This document shows, piece after piece, positions 7,797 through 16,822 of a stretch of DNA of 64,000 nt; positions within the stretch are counted from its first letter, which is position 1, and each line of letters starts with the position of its first letter. The stretch is from an uncultured Bacteroidia bacterium (GTDB lineage Bacteria > Bacteroidota > Bacteroidia > Bacteroidales > F082), in the NCBI GenBank assembly GCA_902770835.1, contig CACXUM010000011.1, positions 29,150-93,149 on the forward strand, in the 5' to 3' direction. The notes below the pieces were generated by a model, which saw only the letters and a program-made list of their open reading frames with translations, did not search any database and was not told the origin of the DNA. The position numbers and the translations under genes are program-made.

Positions 7797-8993
7797 TCAC
7801 AGCAGTTTCTTCAACGCTTCAACATCAGGCAAAGCCTTGCGCAATTTCTCTGGCATTTCGGCGGTGGTTGTGTAGGTCGCCACGCCCATGGGCTTGTCGT
7901 AGTCTCGAATGACAAATTCCACATATTCACGATTGGCCGATTTGCATAACACAATGCCGATGGACGGGTTCTCATGGGGTTTCTTCACTTTGGTATCCAA
8001 AATGGAGAGGTACGACATCAGTTGCCCGAGGTAGGATGACTTGAAGTCGCCCGTTTTTAGTTCCACCACCACCAAGGCGTTCAGTTCGCGGTTGAAAAAC
8101 AACAGGTCAGGGAAATGCTCCACGCCATACACCTCCAAATGGTACTGGTTCCCGATAAACGCAAAATCGTTTCCGAAAGTCATGATGAAATTCTTGACAT
8201 TTTGGACAACCTGCTGTTCCACCTCGCGCTCATCCACATCAATGGACTCGCGCTCGCCAATCTGCTCCACATTGATGAAATCCAACAAATACTCGTCCTT
8301 GAACATCATCACCGCTTTGCGGGCCAAGCTGGCATTGGGCAAAGTCTGGGCGAAATTGCTGGGCATCAAGTCCTGATGACCGAAAGCATCATCTTTGATT
8401 AGTTTTTCCAGAACTCTTGATTGAAGGTTCTCTTCCGCAACGCGATGAATGTAATAATAGCGGGCTTCGATGCTTTTAACTCCAGTGCGTATTATAGTGT
8501 GATGGGTAAAAGGAACTTTGAAGAAATCTTCCAAAGGGAAGTCCTTCGTTTCAGGTATTTTGATGGCTTGGTATATGTCAATTTTGTAGTCATCTAATTC
8601 GGCAATCATGATTGGCGAATTAGTGCTTAATTCGTCGGTCATGACCGACGAATTTGTAATATTATAATTGTCAATTACTTGTAATTCGTCAGTCATGACC
8701 GACGAATTGGGATCCAACATCATCCACGCTTCGTAAAATAGCCGCATTTCTTTTAGTTGAGTGGCCGAAAATCCCCTCAATCCAGGCAATTCTTTCCGAA
8801 GTTGCTGGCTGATGACTTCCAATGCACCTGTGCCCCATTTGCCCTTTCGCGTGTTGAGCGAGATGTATTTTCCGATGCCAAAATAAACCGCTAATTGTAT
8901 ACGGTTCACGCCTTTGGCTGCTTCGTATTGTCCTTGCAAAATGGCAGTCTTGATGGTCTCTACTGCCTTGTTGTATGTCGCAGGTTGGTTCAT
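7797..8993 (-). CDS. DUF1016 / YhcG-type PD-(D/E)XK nuclease
   Basis: A 398-residue protein with the two halves of the YhcG family. The N-terminal winged-helix-like DUF1016_N region (about 1-110) contains NRIQLAVYFGIGKYIS and GFSATQLKEMRLFYEAW. The C-terminal PD-(D/E)XK nuclease (about 230-390) has FPDLLFFN...ALVVVELKTGDFKSSYLGQLM, giving the D and ExK metal-binding residues. The family is linked to mobile elements and restriction loci; a biochemical role is not firmly known. Residues of about 96-133 form an odd linker in which NSSVMTDEL occurs twice and NSPIMIAEL once. These are encoded by three palindromic DNA units. The gene lies between DUF1848 (30 bases upstream) and the leucine-rich-repeat gene. 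Confidence 0.85.
   Translation of the reverse strand: MNQPATYNKAVETIKTAILQGQYEAAKGVNRIQLAVYFGIGKYISLNTRKGKWGTGALEVISQQLRKELPGLRGFSATQLKEMRLFYEAWMMLDPNSSVMTDELQVIDNYNITNSSVMTDELSTNSPIMIAELDDYKIDIYQAIKIPETKDFPLEDFFKVPFTHHTIIRTGVKSIEARYYYIHRVAEENLQSRVLEKLIKDDAFGHQDLMPSNFAQTLPNASLARKAVMMFKDEYLLDFINVEQIGERESIDVDEREVEQQVVQNVKNFIMTFGNDFAFIGNQYHLEVYGVEHFPDLLFFNRELNALVVVELKTGDFKSSYLGQLMSYLSILDTKVKKPHENPSIGIVLCKSANREYVEFVIRDYDKPMGVATYTTTAEMPEKLRKALPDVEALKKLL
8596..8708. repeat. Three in-frame 26-bp palindromes inside the DUF1016 gene
   Basis: Units occupy 8596-8621, 8629-8654 and 8683-8708. The middle one is a perfect palindrome with half-site AATTCGTCGGTCA; each of the others has one mismatched pair. 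Offsets of 33 and 54 bases keep the frame, and each unit encodes N-S-[SP]-[VI]-M-[TI]-[DA]-E-L. Confidence 0.9.
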
Positions 8994-9023
8994 GTGCCTT
9001 GTTTTTTGATGTGCAAATATAGA

Positions 9024-10046
9024 TTATTTTCCCGTTATTGTTTCACCCAAAGGATTCATTTCGTGTTTATTATAGTTCTCTTGCGCTTTTTCCTTGCTCG
9101 CATTGGCATAGCAATACTCGCACAGATGCGGGCAGGTGTTGTACTCGCCGATGTCCTTGCTCACCATGCAGCCGCAGAACTGCCGCTGGCCTTTGTCACG
9201 GTTGTCGCGGTGCTTGATGACGGTCGGTTTGGGGTCGAAAAGGTCGCCTTCGGTAATCTCCACGCCGAGGAAGTCCAACAAGGCCTTGTCATGGTGGGCA
9301 AAACGAATCATCAGGTCATCATCCACGCAGCGGTTGTGCTGGATGCCGTATTGCGCAATGTCAATCTTCTCGCCGCAGGTGGCCAACTGATAATGCCATT
9401 TCTGGTTGAGGTCGGAAAGCATTTGGGCAAACTCTTCCATTTGGGCAGTCGTCCATTCCGCATAGTTCACATGGCTTTTGTCAAGGTTGGCTTTCACCTT
9501 TTTATATAAGGCGATGTCGGCGTAACTAAAAACGAGCTTTTCCGTGTAACCCTTCAGTTGGTCGCCAATGTTTTCCACTTTTCTCAACAGGTCGTCCAAG
9601 CCGATTTGGTCAGTCAGAATCAAAGGGTCGAAACGCCAAATCACGCGACCTTGGCCCAATTGGTCCACAAGTCTTTTGAAGGTGTCAATTCTTTCCTCCA
9701 AAGGCGGAACGCCCTTTTCCAAGCCTTCTTTCTTGTAATCATTGAGCGTGTATTGGATGTAGCAGCCGATATTCCTTTCCTTCAGTTCATCCAAATGCCC
9801 AAGCAACGGCTCAGGGTTCTTCGACCAAAACACAATGAAACGGCATTTTTCATACGAAACGAAACTCTTCACGCCATTAAAAGGATTGGTCCAAGCAGAA
9901 TAGCCCACCTTCAGCCGATGAAAGAACCAGTCGGCATAGAAAGCGGGAATGTCCGTGCTCCGGCTTGCGGAAATGATGACTGGAGCCTGCGCCTCCGCCA
10001 TCATGCCGTTATCGCGCTGGATTTGTGTCTTTTGCCATTGTGCCAT
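9024..10046 (-). CDS. DUF1848 family protein with Cys cluster
   Basis: A 340-residue protein of the DUF1848 family. The N-terminus has IISASRSTDIPAFYADWFF, followed by CRFIVFWSKNPEPLL and a TIM-barrel-like body (VIWRFDPLIL). The C-terminus (about 290-325) carries a Cys-rich segment, CGCMVSKDIGEYNTCPHLC followed by EYCYA, that looks like an iron-sulfur or radical-SAM-related cluster. The reaction is unknown. The ATG at 10046 is preferred; a TTG at 10064 would overlap the parE stop but adds only six residues. It follows parE by 14 bases on the same strand and precedes the DUF1016 gene, so it may be co-transcribed with parE. Confidence 0.8.
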   Translation of the reverse strand: MAQWQKTQIQRDNGMMAEAQAPVIISASRSTDIPAFYADWFFHRLKVGYSAWTNPFNGVKSFVSYEKCRFIVFWSKNPEPLLGHLDELKERNIGCYIQYTLNDYKKEGLEKGVPPLEERIDTFKRLVDQLGQGRVIWRFDPLILTDQIGLDDLLRKVENIGDQLKGYTEKLVFSYADIALYKKVKANLDKSHVNYAEWTTAQMEEFAQMLSDLNQKWHYQLATCGEKIDIAQYGIQHNRCVDDDLMIRFAHHDKALLDFLGVEITEGDLFDPKPTVIKHRDNRDKGQRQFCGCMVSKDIGEYNTCPHLCEYCYANASKEKAQENYNKHEMNPLGETITGK

Positions 10047-10060
10047 GCTGTTGTTTTCAA

Positions 10061-12055
10061 TCAAACTGCATCCGCAATGTTGGAATTGTCCTCAATCCGC
10101 AGGTTATCAATGATGAACTTCTGTCGTTCCATGGTGTTTTTGCCCATGTAGTATTCCAACAACTCCTTGATGCCGAAGTCGTAGCGCAAAATGACTGGCT
10201 CAAGGCGCATGTTGGGGCCGATGAATCCACGGAACTCGTCGGGGGAGATTTCGCCCAAGCCTTTGAATCGCGTAATTTCGGCTTGCTTGCCGCATTTCTC
10301 CTTGGCGGCTGTGCGTTCCTCGTCGCTGTAGCAGTAATAGGTCTCCTTTTTGTTGCGCACGCGGAAAAGCGGCGTTTGCAGGATATAAACGTGGCCGTTG
10401 CGCACAAGGTCAGGATAGAACTGGAGGAAGAAGGTGAGCATCAGCAGGCGGATGTGCATACCGTCCACATCGGCATCGGTGGCGATGACGATGTTGTTGT
10501 AGCGCAGGTTCTCGATGTCCTCGTCGATGTTCAGGGCGGCTTGCAAAAGGTTGAACTCCTCGTTCTCGTAACACACTTTCTTGGTCATTCCCAAGCAGTT
10601 GAGCGGCTTACCGCGCAGGCTGAACACGGCTTGGGTCTGCACGTCGCGGCTCTTGGTGATGCTTCCCGATGCGGAGTCGCCCTCGGTGATGAAGATGGTG
10701 CTTTCGAGGCGTTTCTCGTGGTTGGTGTTGAGGTGGATGCGACAATCGCGGAGCTTGCGGTTGTTCAGGCTGACTTTTTTTGCACTCTCGCGGGCGGCTT
10801 TCTTGATGCCGGCAATCTCCTTGCGTTCCTTCTCGTTGGCTTGGATTTTGGCCTGCAAAACGCTGACTGTTTCGGGGTTCTTGTGCAGGTAGTTGTCCAA
10901 GTGCCGTTTCAGGATGTCGAAGACGTAGGTCTTTAAGAAAGGACTATCGTTGGTGCCGTCAGGGTTGTTAGGCGCGAGGTGGGTGGAGCCGAGTTTGGTC
11001 TTGGTTTGTGCCTCAAAAACAGGCTCTTGGATGCGGACACACAAGGCACAAATCAGGCCTTGGCGGATGTCGGCAGGCTCGTATTCCTTTTGGTAGAACT
11101 CGCGCACCACGCGGGCATAGCCCTCTCGGAAAGCCGACTGGTGTGTGCCTCCTTCGGTGGTGTGCTGACCGTTGACAAACGAATAGAAGTAATCGCTCGA
11201 CTGCCCGTTGACATGGGTGAAAGCGGCTTCAAAGTCGCCGTCCTTGATATGGATGATGGGGTAGAGGCCTTCGCCTTCCATGTTGTTCTGCAACAGATCC
11301 AAAAGGCCGTTCTTGGAGTAATAGCGTTTGTCGTTGTAAATCAAGCTCAAACCACGGTTGAGGTAGGCATAGTTCCAGATGCGCTTCTCGATGTATTCAT
11401 CCACATAGTGGTAGTTGCCGAACAGAGCGGAATCAGGGATGAACTCGGTTAAAGTGCCTGTATCTAAGGCCCCTGAGCCTGTTGAGAGTTGAGGTCCCTG
11501 AGCCTGTCGAAGGGCCGCCTCTACTGGAATAATTCCCGAATCATTAATCAACTTGCCCTGCGCAAACTCCACAATCCTCGTCTTGCCCTCGCGGATGGAC
11601 TGCACCCTGAAATAAGACGAAAGCGCATTGACGGCCTTAGTGCCCACGCCGTTCAAGCCTACTGACTTTTGGAACACCTTGCTGTCGTATTTTGCGCCGG
11701 TGTTGAGTTGCGAAACGGCTTCCTTCAACTTTCCAAGAGGGATGCCACGGCCATAGTCGCGGATGCTGACTTTCTTTTCCGCTTTGTTTACGGTCACCTC
11801 GATTTTCTTGCCAAAACCCGAAGTGAACTCGTCGATGGAGTTGTCAATCACCTCTTTGATAAGCACATAGATACCGTCGTCCTGAGAGGCGCCGTCGCCG
11901 AGCTTGCCGATGTACATTCCAGGGCGGCGACGGATGTGCTCCATGTCCTCAAGGTGGACGATGCTGTCGTCGTTATAGTTTTCGGTGGTTGGTGTCGGGT
12001 CTTCGCTCTGCGTGAAGATGTCGTCTTGCAGTTCGTCTTTGATTTCGTTGTCCAT
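10061..12055 (-). CDS. parE: DNA topoisomerase IV subunit B
   Basis: ATPase subunit that, with ParC, decatenates chromosomes. The 664 residues contain the GHKL ATPase ([10 protein letters not shown] at 68-77, RDYGRGIP at 99-106, [13 protein letters not shown] at 133-145), the transducer domain, and the TOPRIM domain with EGDSASGSI and DADVDGMH. It ends with the C-terminal FKGLGE and PNMRLEPV blocks. The [14 protein letters not shown] form of the ATP-lid region is typical of Bacteroidota ParE rather than GyrB. Residues of about 178-201 ([20 protein letters not shown]) are an insertion encoded by a repeat element and probably a surface loop. A TAATTTTG box at 12073-12080 lies 18 bases upstream and is divergent with that of the antiporter gene. 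Confidence 0.93.
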   Translation of the reverse strand: MDNEIKDELQDDIFTQSEDPTPTTENYNDDSIVHLEDMEHIRRRPGMYIGKLGDGASQDDGIYVLIKEVIDNSIDEFTSGFGKKIEVTVNKAEKKVSIRDYGRGIPLGKLKEAVSQLNTGAKYDSKVFQKSVGLNGVGTKAVNALSSYFRVQSIREGKTRIVEFAQGKLINDSGIIPVEAALRQAQGPQLSTGSGALDTGTLTEFIPDSALFGNYHYVDEYIEKRIWNYAYLNRGLSLIYNDKRYYSKNGLLDLLQNNMEGEGLYPIIHIKDGDFEAAFTHVNGQSSDYFYSFVNGQHTTEGGTHQSAFREGYARVVREFYQKEYEPADIRQGLICALCVRIQEPVFEAQTKTKLGSTHLAPNNPDGTNDSPFLKTYVFDILKRHLDNYLHKNPETVSVLQAKIQANEKERKEIAGIKKAARESAKKVSLNNRKLRDCRIHLNTNHEKRLESTIFITEGDSASGSITKSRDVQTQAVFSLRGKPLNCLGMTKKVCYENEEFNLLQAALNIDEDIENLRYNNIVIATDADVDGMHIRLLMLTFFLQFYPDLVRNGHVYILQTPLFRVRNKKETYYCYSDEERTAAKEKCGKQAEITRFKGLGEISPDEFRGFIGPNMRLEPVILRYDFGIKELLEYYMGKNTMERQKFIIDNLRIEDNSNIADAV
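11465..11518. repeat. In-frame repeat element inside parE
   Basis: Two direct copies of CCCTGAGCCTGT(T/C)GA lie about 25 bases apart (near 11471 and 11495), the second extended to a GGTCCCT...AGGGCC context. On the coding strand the second copy reads CCCTTCGACAGGCTCAGGG, a dispersed repeat I have seen in many bacterial genomes. It adds residues RQAQGPQ and a second similar block to ParE without breaking the frame. Confidence 0.75.
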
Positions 12056-12072
12056 AAAAGCCTATTTGAGCG

Positions 12073-12080
12073 CAAAATTA
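12073..12080 (-). promoter_or_regulatory. -7 box of parE
   Basis: Minus strand reads TAATTTTG, 17 bases before the parE ATG at 12055. Confidence 0.65.
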
Positions 12081-12134
12081 CGAAAAATATCGCTTGAATT
12101 GTTATCCCTTTGCCGAAAGCGTCTCGTTTTTGCT

Positions 12135-12142
12135 TAATTTTG
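12135..12142 (+). promoter_or_regulatory. -7 box of the first antiporter gene
   Basis: Reads TAATTTTG, 18 bases before the ATG at 12161. It is divergent from the parE promoter. Confidence 0.65.
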
Positions 12143-12160
12143 CACGCAAATTCAAAAATC

Positions 12161-14470
12161 ATGTCTGAACTACCCGCATTATTCTCCGACCTCGCCTTAA
12201 TCCTTGTCACGGCAGGTGTTACTACAGTGATTTTCAAGTGGCTGAAGCAGCCTTTGGTGTTGGGATACATCATCGCGGGACTGCTCATTGGGCCTTATTT
12301 TCCGTGGTTTCCGGTCATCAGCGACCACGAAAGCGTTGAGATTTGGAGCGAAATAGGAATGGTGTTCCTCTTGTTTGCCATCGGCTTGGAATTCAGTTTC
12401 AAGAAACTGAAGAAACAGGCTGGCACTGTGGGCATTACAGCATTGACGGAACTGGTCTCGATGTGCATCATCGGCTTCCTGCTCGGCAAGGTGATGGGCT
12501 GGTCGCAGATGGACAGCATTTTCCTTGGTGCTATGCTTTCAATGTCGTCGACCACGATTATCGCCAAGGCTTTCGACGACCTGAAACTGAAAAGCGAGAA
12601 GTTCACCGGCAGCGTCATCGGCGTTTTGGTGGTCGAGGATTTGGCCGCCATCTTAATGATGGTGATTCTCTCCACCTTGGCGGTTAGCACGGCCTTGAAC
12701 GGCACCGAATTGCTGTTCAGCGTTTTGCGCCTCGTTTTCTTCCTTTTGGTGTGGTATGTCGGTGGCGTGTTTCTCATCCCGACGGTACTGAAATGGTCGC
12801 GCAAGTTTATGTCGGAAGAAACGCTGACGGTGTTTGCCGTGGGCCTTTGTTTCTTTATGGTTTGGTTGGCCAACAAAGCTGGCTTCTCGTCGGCCTTGGG
12901 TGCCTTCATTATGGGCAGCATCTTGGCCGAAACGCTTGAGGCTGAGATGATTCACAAACTCACCACACCCATCAAGAACCTGTTCGGCGCGGTGTTTTTC
13001 GTGTCGGTGGGTATGATGGTCAATCCGTCCGTTTTGGTGCAGTATTGGTGGCAAATTTTGGTCATTACGGTGGCCGTGGTGGTGCTCAAGTCCTTGACTT
13101 CGGGCGTGGGAATGTTGCTTTCGCGCGACAACCTCCACAACGCCGTGCGCGCCGGAATGTGTTTCGGGCAAATCGGCGAGTTTTCGTTCATTATCGCCAC
13201 GGTGGGTATGAGTTTCGGCGTGATCGACGACTTCCTTTATCCCATCATCGTTTCGGTGTCCATCATCACGACTTTCCTCACACCTTATCTGATAAAAGGC
13301 GGCGAACCGCTCTATAATTGGATCAACAATAAAGTGCCCGAAAGTTGGACGCAGTTTTTCGGCAGCAAGGAGAAAAACCTGAAAATCAAACGCGGTAACC
13401 AACTGACTATGAAAGATTTCGTTGTCGGTCGGGTGAAGAGTGCCGTGCTCTATTCGGCCATCCTTTTGGCCTTGATGCTCATCACTTTCTCGCTCCTCGA
13501 ACCTGTAATGAACAATGTTTTGCAGCCCTATTCTGGGGTGATTGTCCTTGCGGCTTTGTTGCTTGTCCTTTCGCCGTTCATTTGGGCGCTGGCCTTCAAG
13601 CGCGACTTGGACGAGGAGACCGTAAAAATGGTCAAGGAAAACAAGGCGAACAACCGAATGGTCAGGCTTTTGTTTGCCTTGGGTTTCGTCATCGCGTGGG
13701 GTTTCACGGCGCGTGTGTTCCAACACGGACTCAACGACGCTTTTTGGCAGTCGCTCAATATTCAGATGGACGACCTCGTCATAGCCATTGTCGCTTCATT
13801 GGCTTATCTACTCATACTGAGGGGAATAAGTCCAGTAATGCACTGGTATGAGCGTATCGAGAAACGTTTTTTGGACAATATGAACAACCGCCAAACGCTA
13901 CATTCGTTTGTGGTGCCTGAGATTTTGCAGGAAAACTTCGTTTTGGAGAAAATGACGCTGAGTGCCAAGAGTATATATGCTGGGAAATGCATTCGTGAGA
14001 CGGATTTCCACGACGTTTACGATGCCAGTGTGGTGAGTATTGATCGTGCCGATGAGGTCATTGACCTGCCGAGGCGCGACTTTATGCTGTTCCCGATGGA
14101 CGAAATCACGCTGTTGGGCACAGAGGAACAGTTGGCCAAGGTGCGCTCACGCATTGAGGTGGAGGACGACGTGCTTGTCAAGGAACGGCCCGAGAGCGAT
14201 GTCGACATTTATTGTTCGGTGGTGACCAAAGGCGATCGTTACGAGGGTGTGACCTTGCACGACTCCGACCTGCGTAACCGCTTCAATGTCTTTGTGATAG
14301 CGGTGGAACGCGGCGACGATTTCATCCTCAATCCGGAATCCTCCATCACCTTCCTCGACGGCGACAAAGTATGGTTCGTGGCCTCCGAAAGCCACGCCAA
14401 AGAAGTGCTCAATAGCGCCAAACAACCTGTCACAAATGAAAACAAAACAACATTAAACTCTAAACCCTAA
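12161..14470 (+). CDS. CPA2-family cation/proton antiporter with TrkA-C domains, first copy
   Basis: Inner-membrane monovalent cation:proton antiporter, probably K+/H+, of the KefB/RosB type. The 769 residues have an N-terminal exchanger domain with about 12 membrane helices (residues 1-390; LAAILMMVIL and GFSSALGAFIMGSILAET are typical). A second group of four helices (about 420-560) follows. The cytosolic tail (about 580-760) has two TrkA-C/RCK-C-like ligand-binding folds (VVPEILQENFVLEKMTL, DIYCSVV). The ATG at 12161 is chosen because the -7 box at 12135 lies inside the longer frame. A close paralogue follows after 25 bases, and topB follows that; the three probably form one operon. Confidence 0.85.
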   Translation: MSELPALFSDLALILVTAGVTTVIFKWLKQPLVLGYIIAGLLIGPYFPWFPVISDHESVEIWSEIGMVFLLFAIGLEFSFKKLKKQAGTVGITALTELVSMCIIGFLLGKVMGWSQMDSIFLGAMLSMSSTTIIAKAFDDLKLKSEKFTGSVIGVLVVEDLAAILMMVILSTLAVSTALNGTELLFSVLRLVFFLLVWYVGGVFLIPTVLKWSRKFMSEETLTVFAVGLCFFMVWLANKAGFSSALGAFIMGSILAETLEAEMIHKLTTPIKNLFGAVFFVSVGMMVNPSVLVQYWWQILVITVAVVVLKSLTSGVGMLLSRDNLHNAVRAGMCFGQIGEFSFIIATVGMSFGVIDDFLYPIIVSVSIITTFLTPYLIKGGEPLYNWINNKVPESWTQFFGSKEKNLKIKRGNQLTMKDFVVGRVKSAVLYSAILLALMLITFSLLEPVMNNVLQPYSGVIVLAALLLVLSPFIWALAFKRDLDEETVKMVKENKANNRMVRLLFALGFVIAWGFTARVFQHGLNDAFWQSLNIQMDDLVIAIVASLAYLLILRGISPVMHWYERIEKRFLDNMNNRQTLHSFVVPEILQENFVLEKMTLSAKSIYAGKCIRETDFHDVYDASVVSIDRADEVIDLPRRDFMLFPMDEITLLGTEEQLAKVRSRIEVEDDVLVKERPESDVDIYCSVVTKGDRYEGVTLHDSDLRNRFNVFVIAVERGDDFILNPESSITFLDGDKVWFVASESHAKEVLNSAKQPVTNENKTTLNSKP

Positions 14471-14487
14471 ACCCTAAACTTTAAACT
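14455..14487 (+). repeat. TAAACCC-type short repeat between the antiporter genes
   Basis: Imperfect seven-base units (TAAACTC, TAAACCC, TAAACCC, TAAACTT, TAAACTA) run across the stop codon of the first antiporter gene into the spacer. A similar AT-rich run built from CAACTTTTAACTTT lies before topB (16790-16820). Confidence 0.6.
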
Positions 14488-14495
14488 AAATAACA

Positions 14496-16787
14496 ATGGA
14501 ATCCCTACCCGCATTATTTTCCGACCTTGCCCTGATACTCGTTACCGCAGGACTTACCACCGTCATTTTCAAGTGGTTGAAACAGCCCGTCGTGTTGGGC
14601 TATATTATTGCCGGCTTCATCATTGGGCCTAATTTCGAGTGGTTTCCTGTCATTCAAGACCACACGAGCGTGGAAACGTGGAGCGAAATCGGTATGGTGT
14701 TTATGTTGTTCGGCATCGGTTTGGAGTTCAGTTTCAAGAAGTTGAAGAAAGTGGGAGGGACGGTAGGCATTACCGCGCTCACCGAATTGGTGACGATGTG
14801 CGTGGTAGGCTTCTTGCTTGGCAAAACCTTGGGCTGGAGCCAGATGGACAGCATTTTCCTCGGCGCAATGCTCTCGATTTCCTCAACCACGATTATCGCC
14901 AAAGCCTTCGACGATATGAAGTTGCACCGCGAAAAGTTCAGCGGCAATGTCATCGGCGAGTTGGTCGTCGAAGACCTTGAAGCCGTCTTGCTAATGGTGA
15001 TTCTCTCCACTTTGGCCGTGAGCCAGTCGTTCAACGGTATGGAATTGGTTACCAGTATGTTGAAACTGGCGTTTTTCCTTTTGGTATGGTTTTTTGGCGG
15101 CATTTTCTTGGTGCCGACGGTGCTGAAATGGTCGCGCAAGTTTATGTCGGAGGAAACGCTGACGGTGTTTGCGGTCGGCTTGTGTTTCCTGATGGTTGTG
15201 TTGGCCAATTTGGCTGGCTATTCCTCGGCTTTGGGCGCGTTCATTATGGGGTCCATCTTGGCGGAAACACTTGAGGCTGAGGCGATTCACAAACTGACGA
15301 CTCCCATCAAGAACCTGTTTGGTGCCATCTTCTTCGTCTCGGTCGGTATGATGGTCGACCCGCAAATCTTGGTCAATTATTGGTGGCAGATTTTGGTGGT
15401 TACACTTATTCTTCTCATTTTCAAGCCGTTGAGCAATGTGATTGGCCGTTTGATTGCGGGTTTGGGTTTGAAACAGGCTATGCAAGGCGGTTTCTGCTTC
15501 AGCCAAATCGGTGAGTTTTCGTTCATTATCGCCACTTTGGGCCTCAATTACGGCGTCATCGACGAGTTCCTTTACCCCATCATCGTTTCGGTGTCCATCA
15601 TCACCACTTTCATCACGCCTTACGCCATCAAAGCGGCGGTGCCGAGCTACCAATGGGTGACGAAACATTTCCCTGAAAAATGGCTTAACAGACTGGAAAA
15701 CAACGATTCAGGCATTAAGGTCAAGAGCGGTGAGAAGGTCAATATGGGCAGCTTTTTGGCGCGCCAGTTCAAGAACATCATCATCTATTTGGCCATCATT
15801 ATCGCTGTGGTTTTCATTGCGTTTTTCGCGAGTTCGTTCATTATGAAATATGTGGGGCAACCGTGGAGCGGGGCCATCAGCACGGCCTTGTCGTTGGTGC
15901 TGCTTTCGCCATTCCTTTGGGCGATGGGCTTCAAGCACACTTTGGTGAAAACCACGCATAAGTTGATGGATGCCAACAAGTTCAACAAGACTTTGATTCT
16001 CATTGTCTTCATTTTGCGCTTCGTGATTGTGGGTGTCATTTCCTACTTTGTCATTCGCCATTTCCTCAACGGATTTTTCTGGCCACGTTTAGGCGTGGGT
16101 TCACCGTGGTATCAATTGATAAACATCGGTTTTGCACTGGTTTTCACGGTGTTGCTTCGCGTTTTAAGCCCGGCAATGAAATTCTACAAACGCATTGAGG
16201 ACAGGTTCACCGACAACCTTAACAAGCGCCAGTCGATGCAAGTGTTCACCATTCCCGAAATCCTTCAGGAAAACTGCCATTTACAGAAGATGACGCTCAG
16301 CCCCGACAGCGATTATTCTGGTAAGTTGATCAAGGATACCGATTTTCGGGACAACTACAACGTGAGCGTGGTGAGTGTGGAGCGCGGCAAACAACTTTTC
16401 GAGTTGCCGAAGTCTGATTTTCAACTGTTTCCGTATGATAAGATTACTTTTGTGGGACACGAGGACCATTTGCGGCTGCTGTTGTCGAAGGTGGAGGTAT
16501 TTGACGAGCAACTGATTCAGGAACACGAAGATAGCGAGGTTGATTTGTACAAGGTGGAGGTGCGTCCCCAAAGTCCATACGTCGGCGTTGCCTTGATGGA
16601 TTCAGGCTTGGCCGAAAAACTTGATGCTATGGTCATCGCCATCGAGCGCGACGGGCATTTCATCTTGAACCCATCTGCCCGAATCACCTTCCAACCCGCT
16701 GATTTGGTGTGGTTTGTGGCACAAAAAGACAAAGCCGAATTCTTGATGAACTACAATCCCGACACAATTCCCAACACCCAACCCTAA
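14496..16787 (+). CDS. CPA2-family cation/proton antiporter with TrkA-C domains, second copy
   Basis: Paralogue of the preceding gene with the same architecture and nearly the same N-terminus (ESLPALFSDLALILVTAG): an exchanger domain (1-390), extra helices (430-560), and a C-terminal TrkA-C region (590-750). The 763 residues align almost without gaps in the first 400 but diverge in the middle helices and in the ligand-binding tail. The two may therefore respond to different signals or have formed a heterodimer by duplication. Where the first copy has VVEDLAAILM this one has VVEDLEAVLL, an extra acidic residue in a conserved exchanger helix. It has no promoter of its own and is followed by topB after 35 bases. 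Confidence 0.85.
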   Translation: MESLPALFSDLALILVTAGLTTVIFKWLKQPVVLGYIIAGFIIGPNFEWFPVIQDHTSVETWSEIGMVFMLFGIGLEFSFKKLKKVGGTVGITALTELVTMCVVGFLLGKTLGWSQMDSIFLGAMLSISSTTIIAKAFDDMKLHREKFSGNVIGELVVEDLEAVLLMVILSTLAVSQSFNGMELVTSMLKLAFFLLVWFFGGIFLVPTVLKWSRKFMSEETLTVFAVGLCFLMVVLANLAGYSSALGAFIMGSILAETLEAEAIHKLTTPIKNLFGAIFFVSVGMMVDPQILVNYWWQILVVTLILLIFKPLSNVIGRLIAGLGLKQAMQGGFCFSQIGEFSFIIATLGLNYGVIDEFLYPIIVSVSIITTFITPYAIKAAVPSYQWVTKHFPEKWLNRLENNDSGIKVKSGEKVNMGSFLARQFKNIIIYLAIIIAVVFIAFFASSFIMKYVGQPWSGAISTALSLVLLSPFLWAMGFKHTLVKTTHKLMDANKFNKTLILIVFILRFVIVGVISYFVIRHFLNGFFWPRLGVGSPWYQLINIGFALVFTVLLRVLSPAMKFYKRIEDRFTDNLNKRQSMQVFTIPEILQENCHLQKMTLSPDSDYSGKLIKDTDFRDNYNVSVVSVERGKQLFELPKSDFQLFPYDKITFVGHEDHLRLLLSKVEVFDEQLIQEHEDSEVDLYKVEVRPQSPYVGVALMDSGLAEKLDAMVIAIERDGHFILNPSARITFQPADLVWFVAQKDKAEFLMNYNPDTIPNTQP

Positions 16788-16822
16788 ACTTTCAACTTTT
16801 AACTTTCAACTTTTAACTAAAA

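Noticed and set aside
12653-13726. A 357-codon minus-strand frame inside the first antiporter gene
   Set aside because: It is the mirror of a membrane-protein gene, His/Arg/Gln-rich without motifs; the plus-strand antiporter is unmistakable.
14455-14487. CCCTAAA-like repeats resembling plant telomeres
   Set aside because: Only two perfect units in an internal operon spacer; similar AT-rich runs occur before topB.
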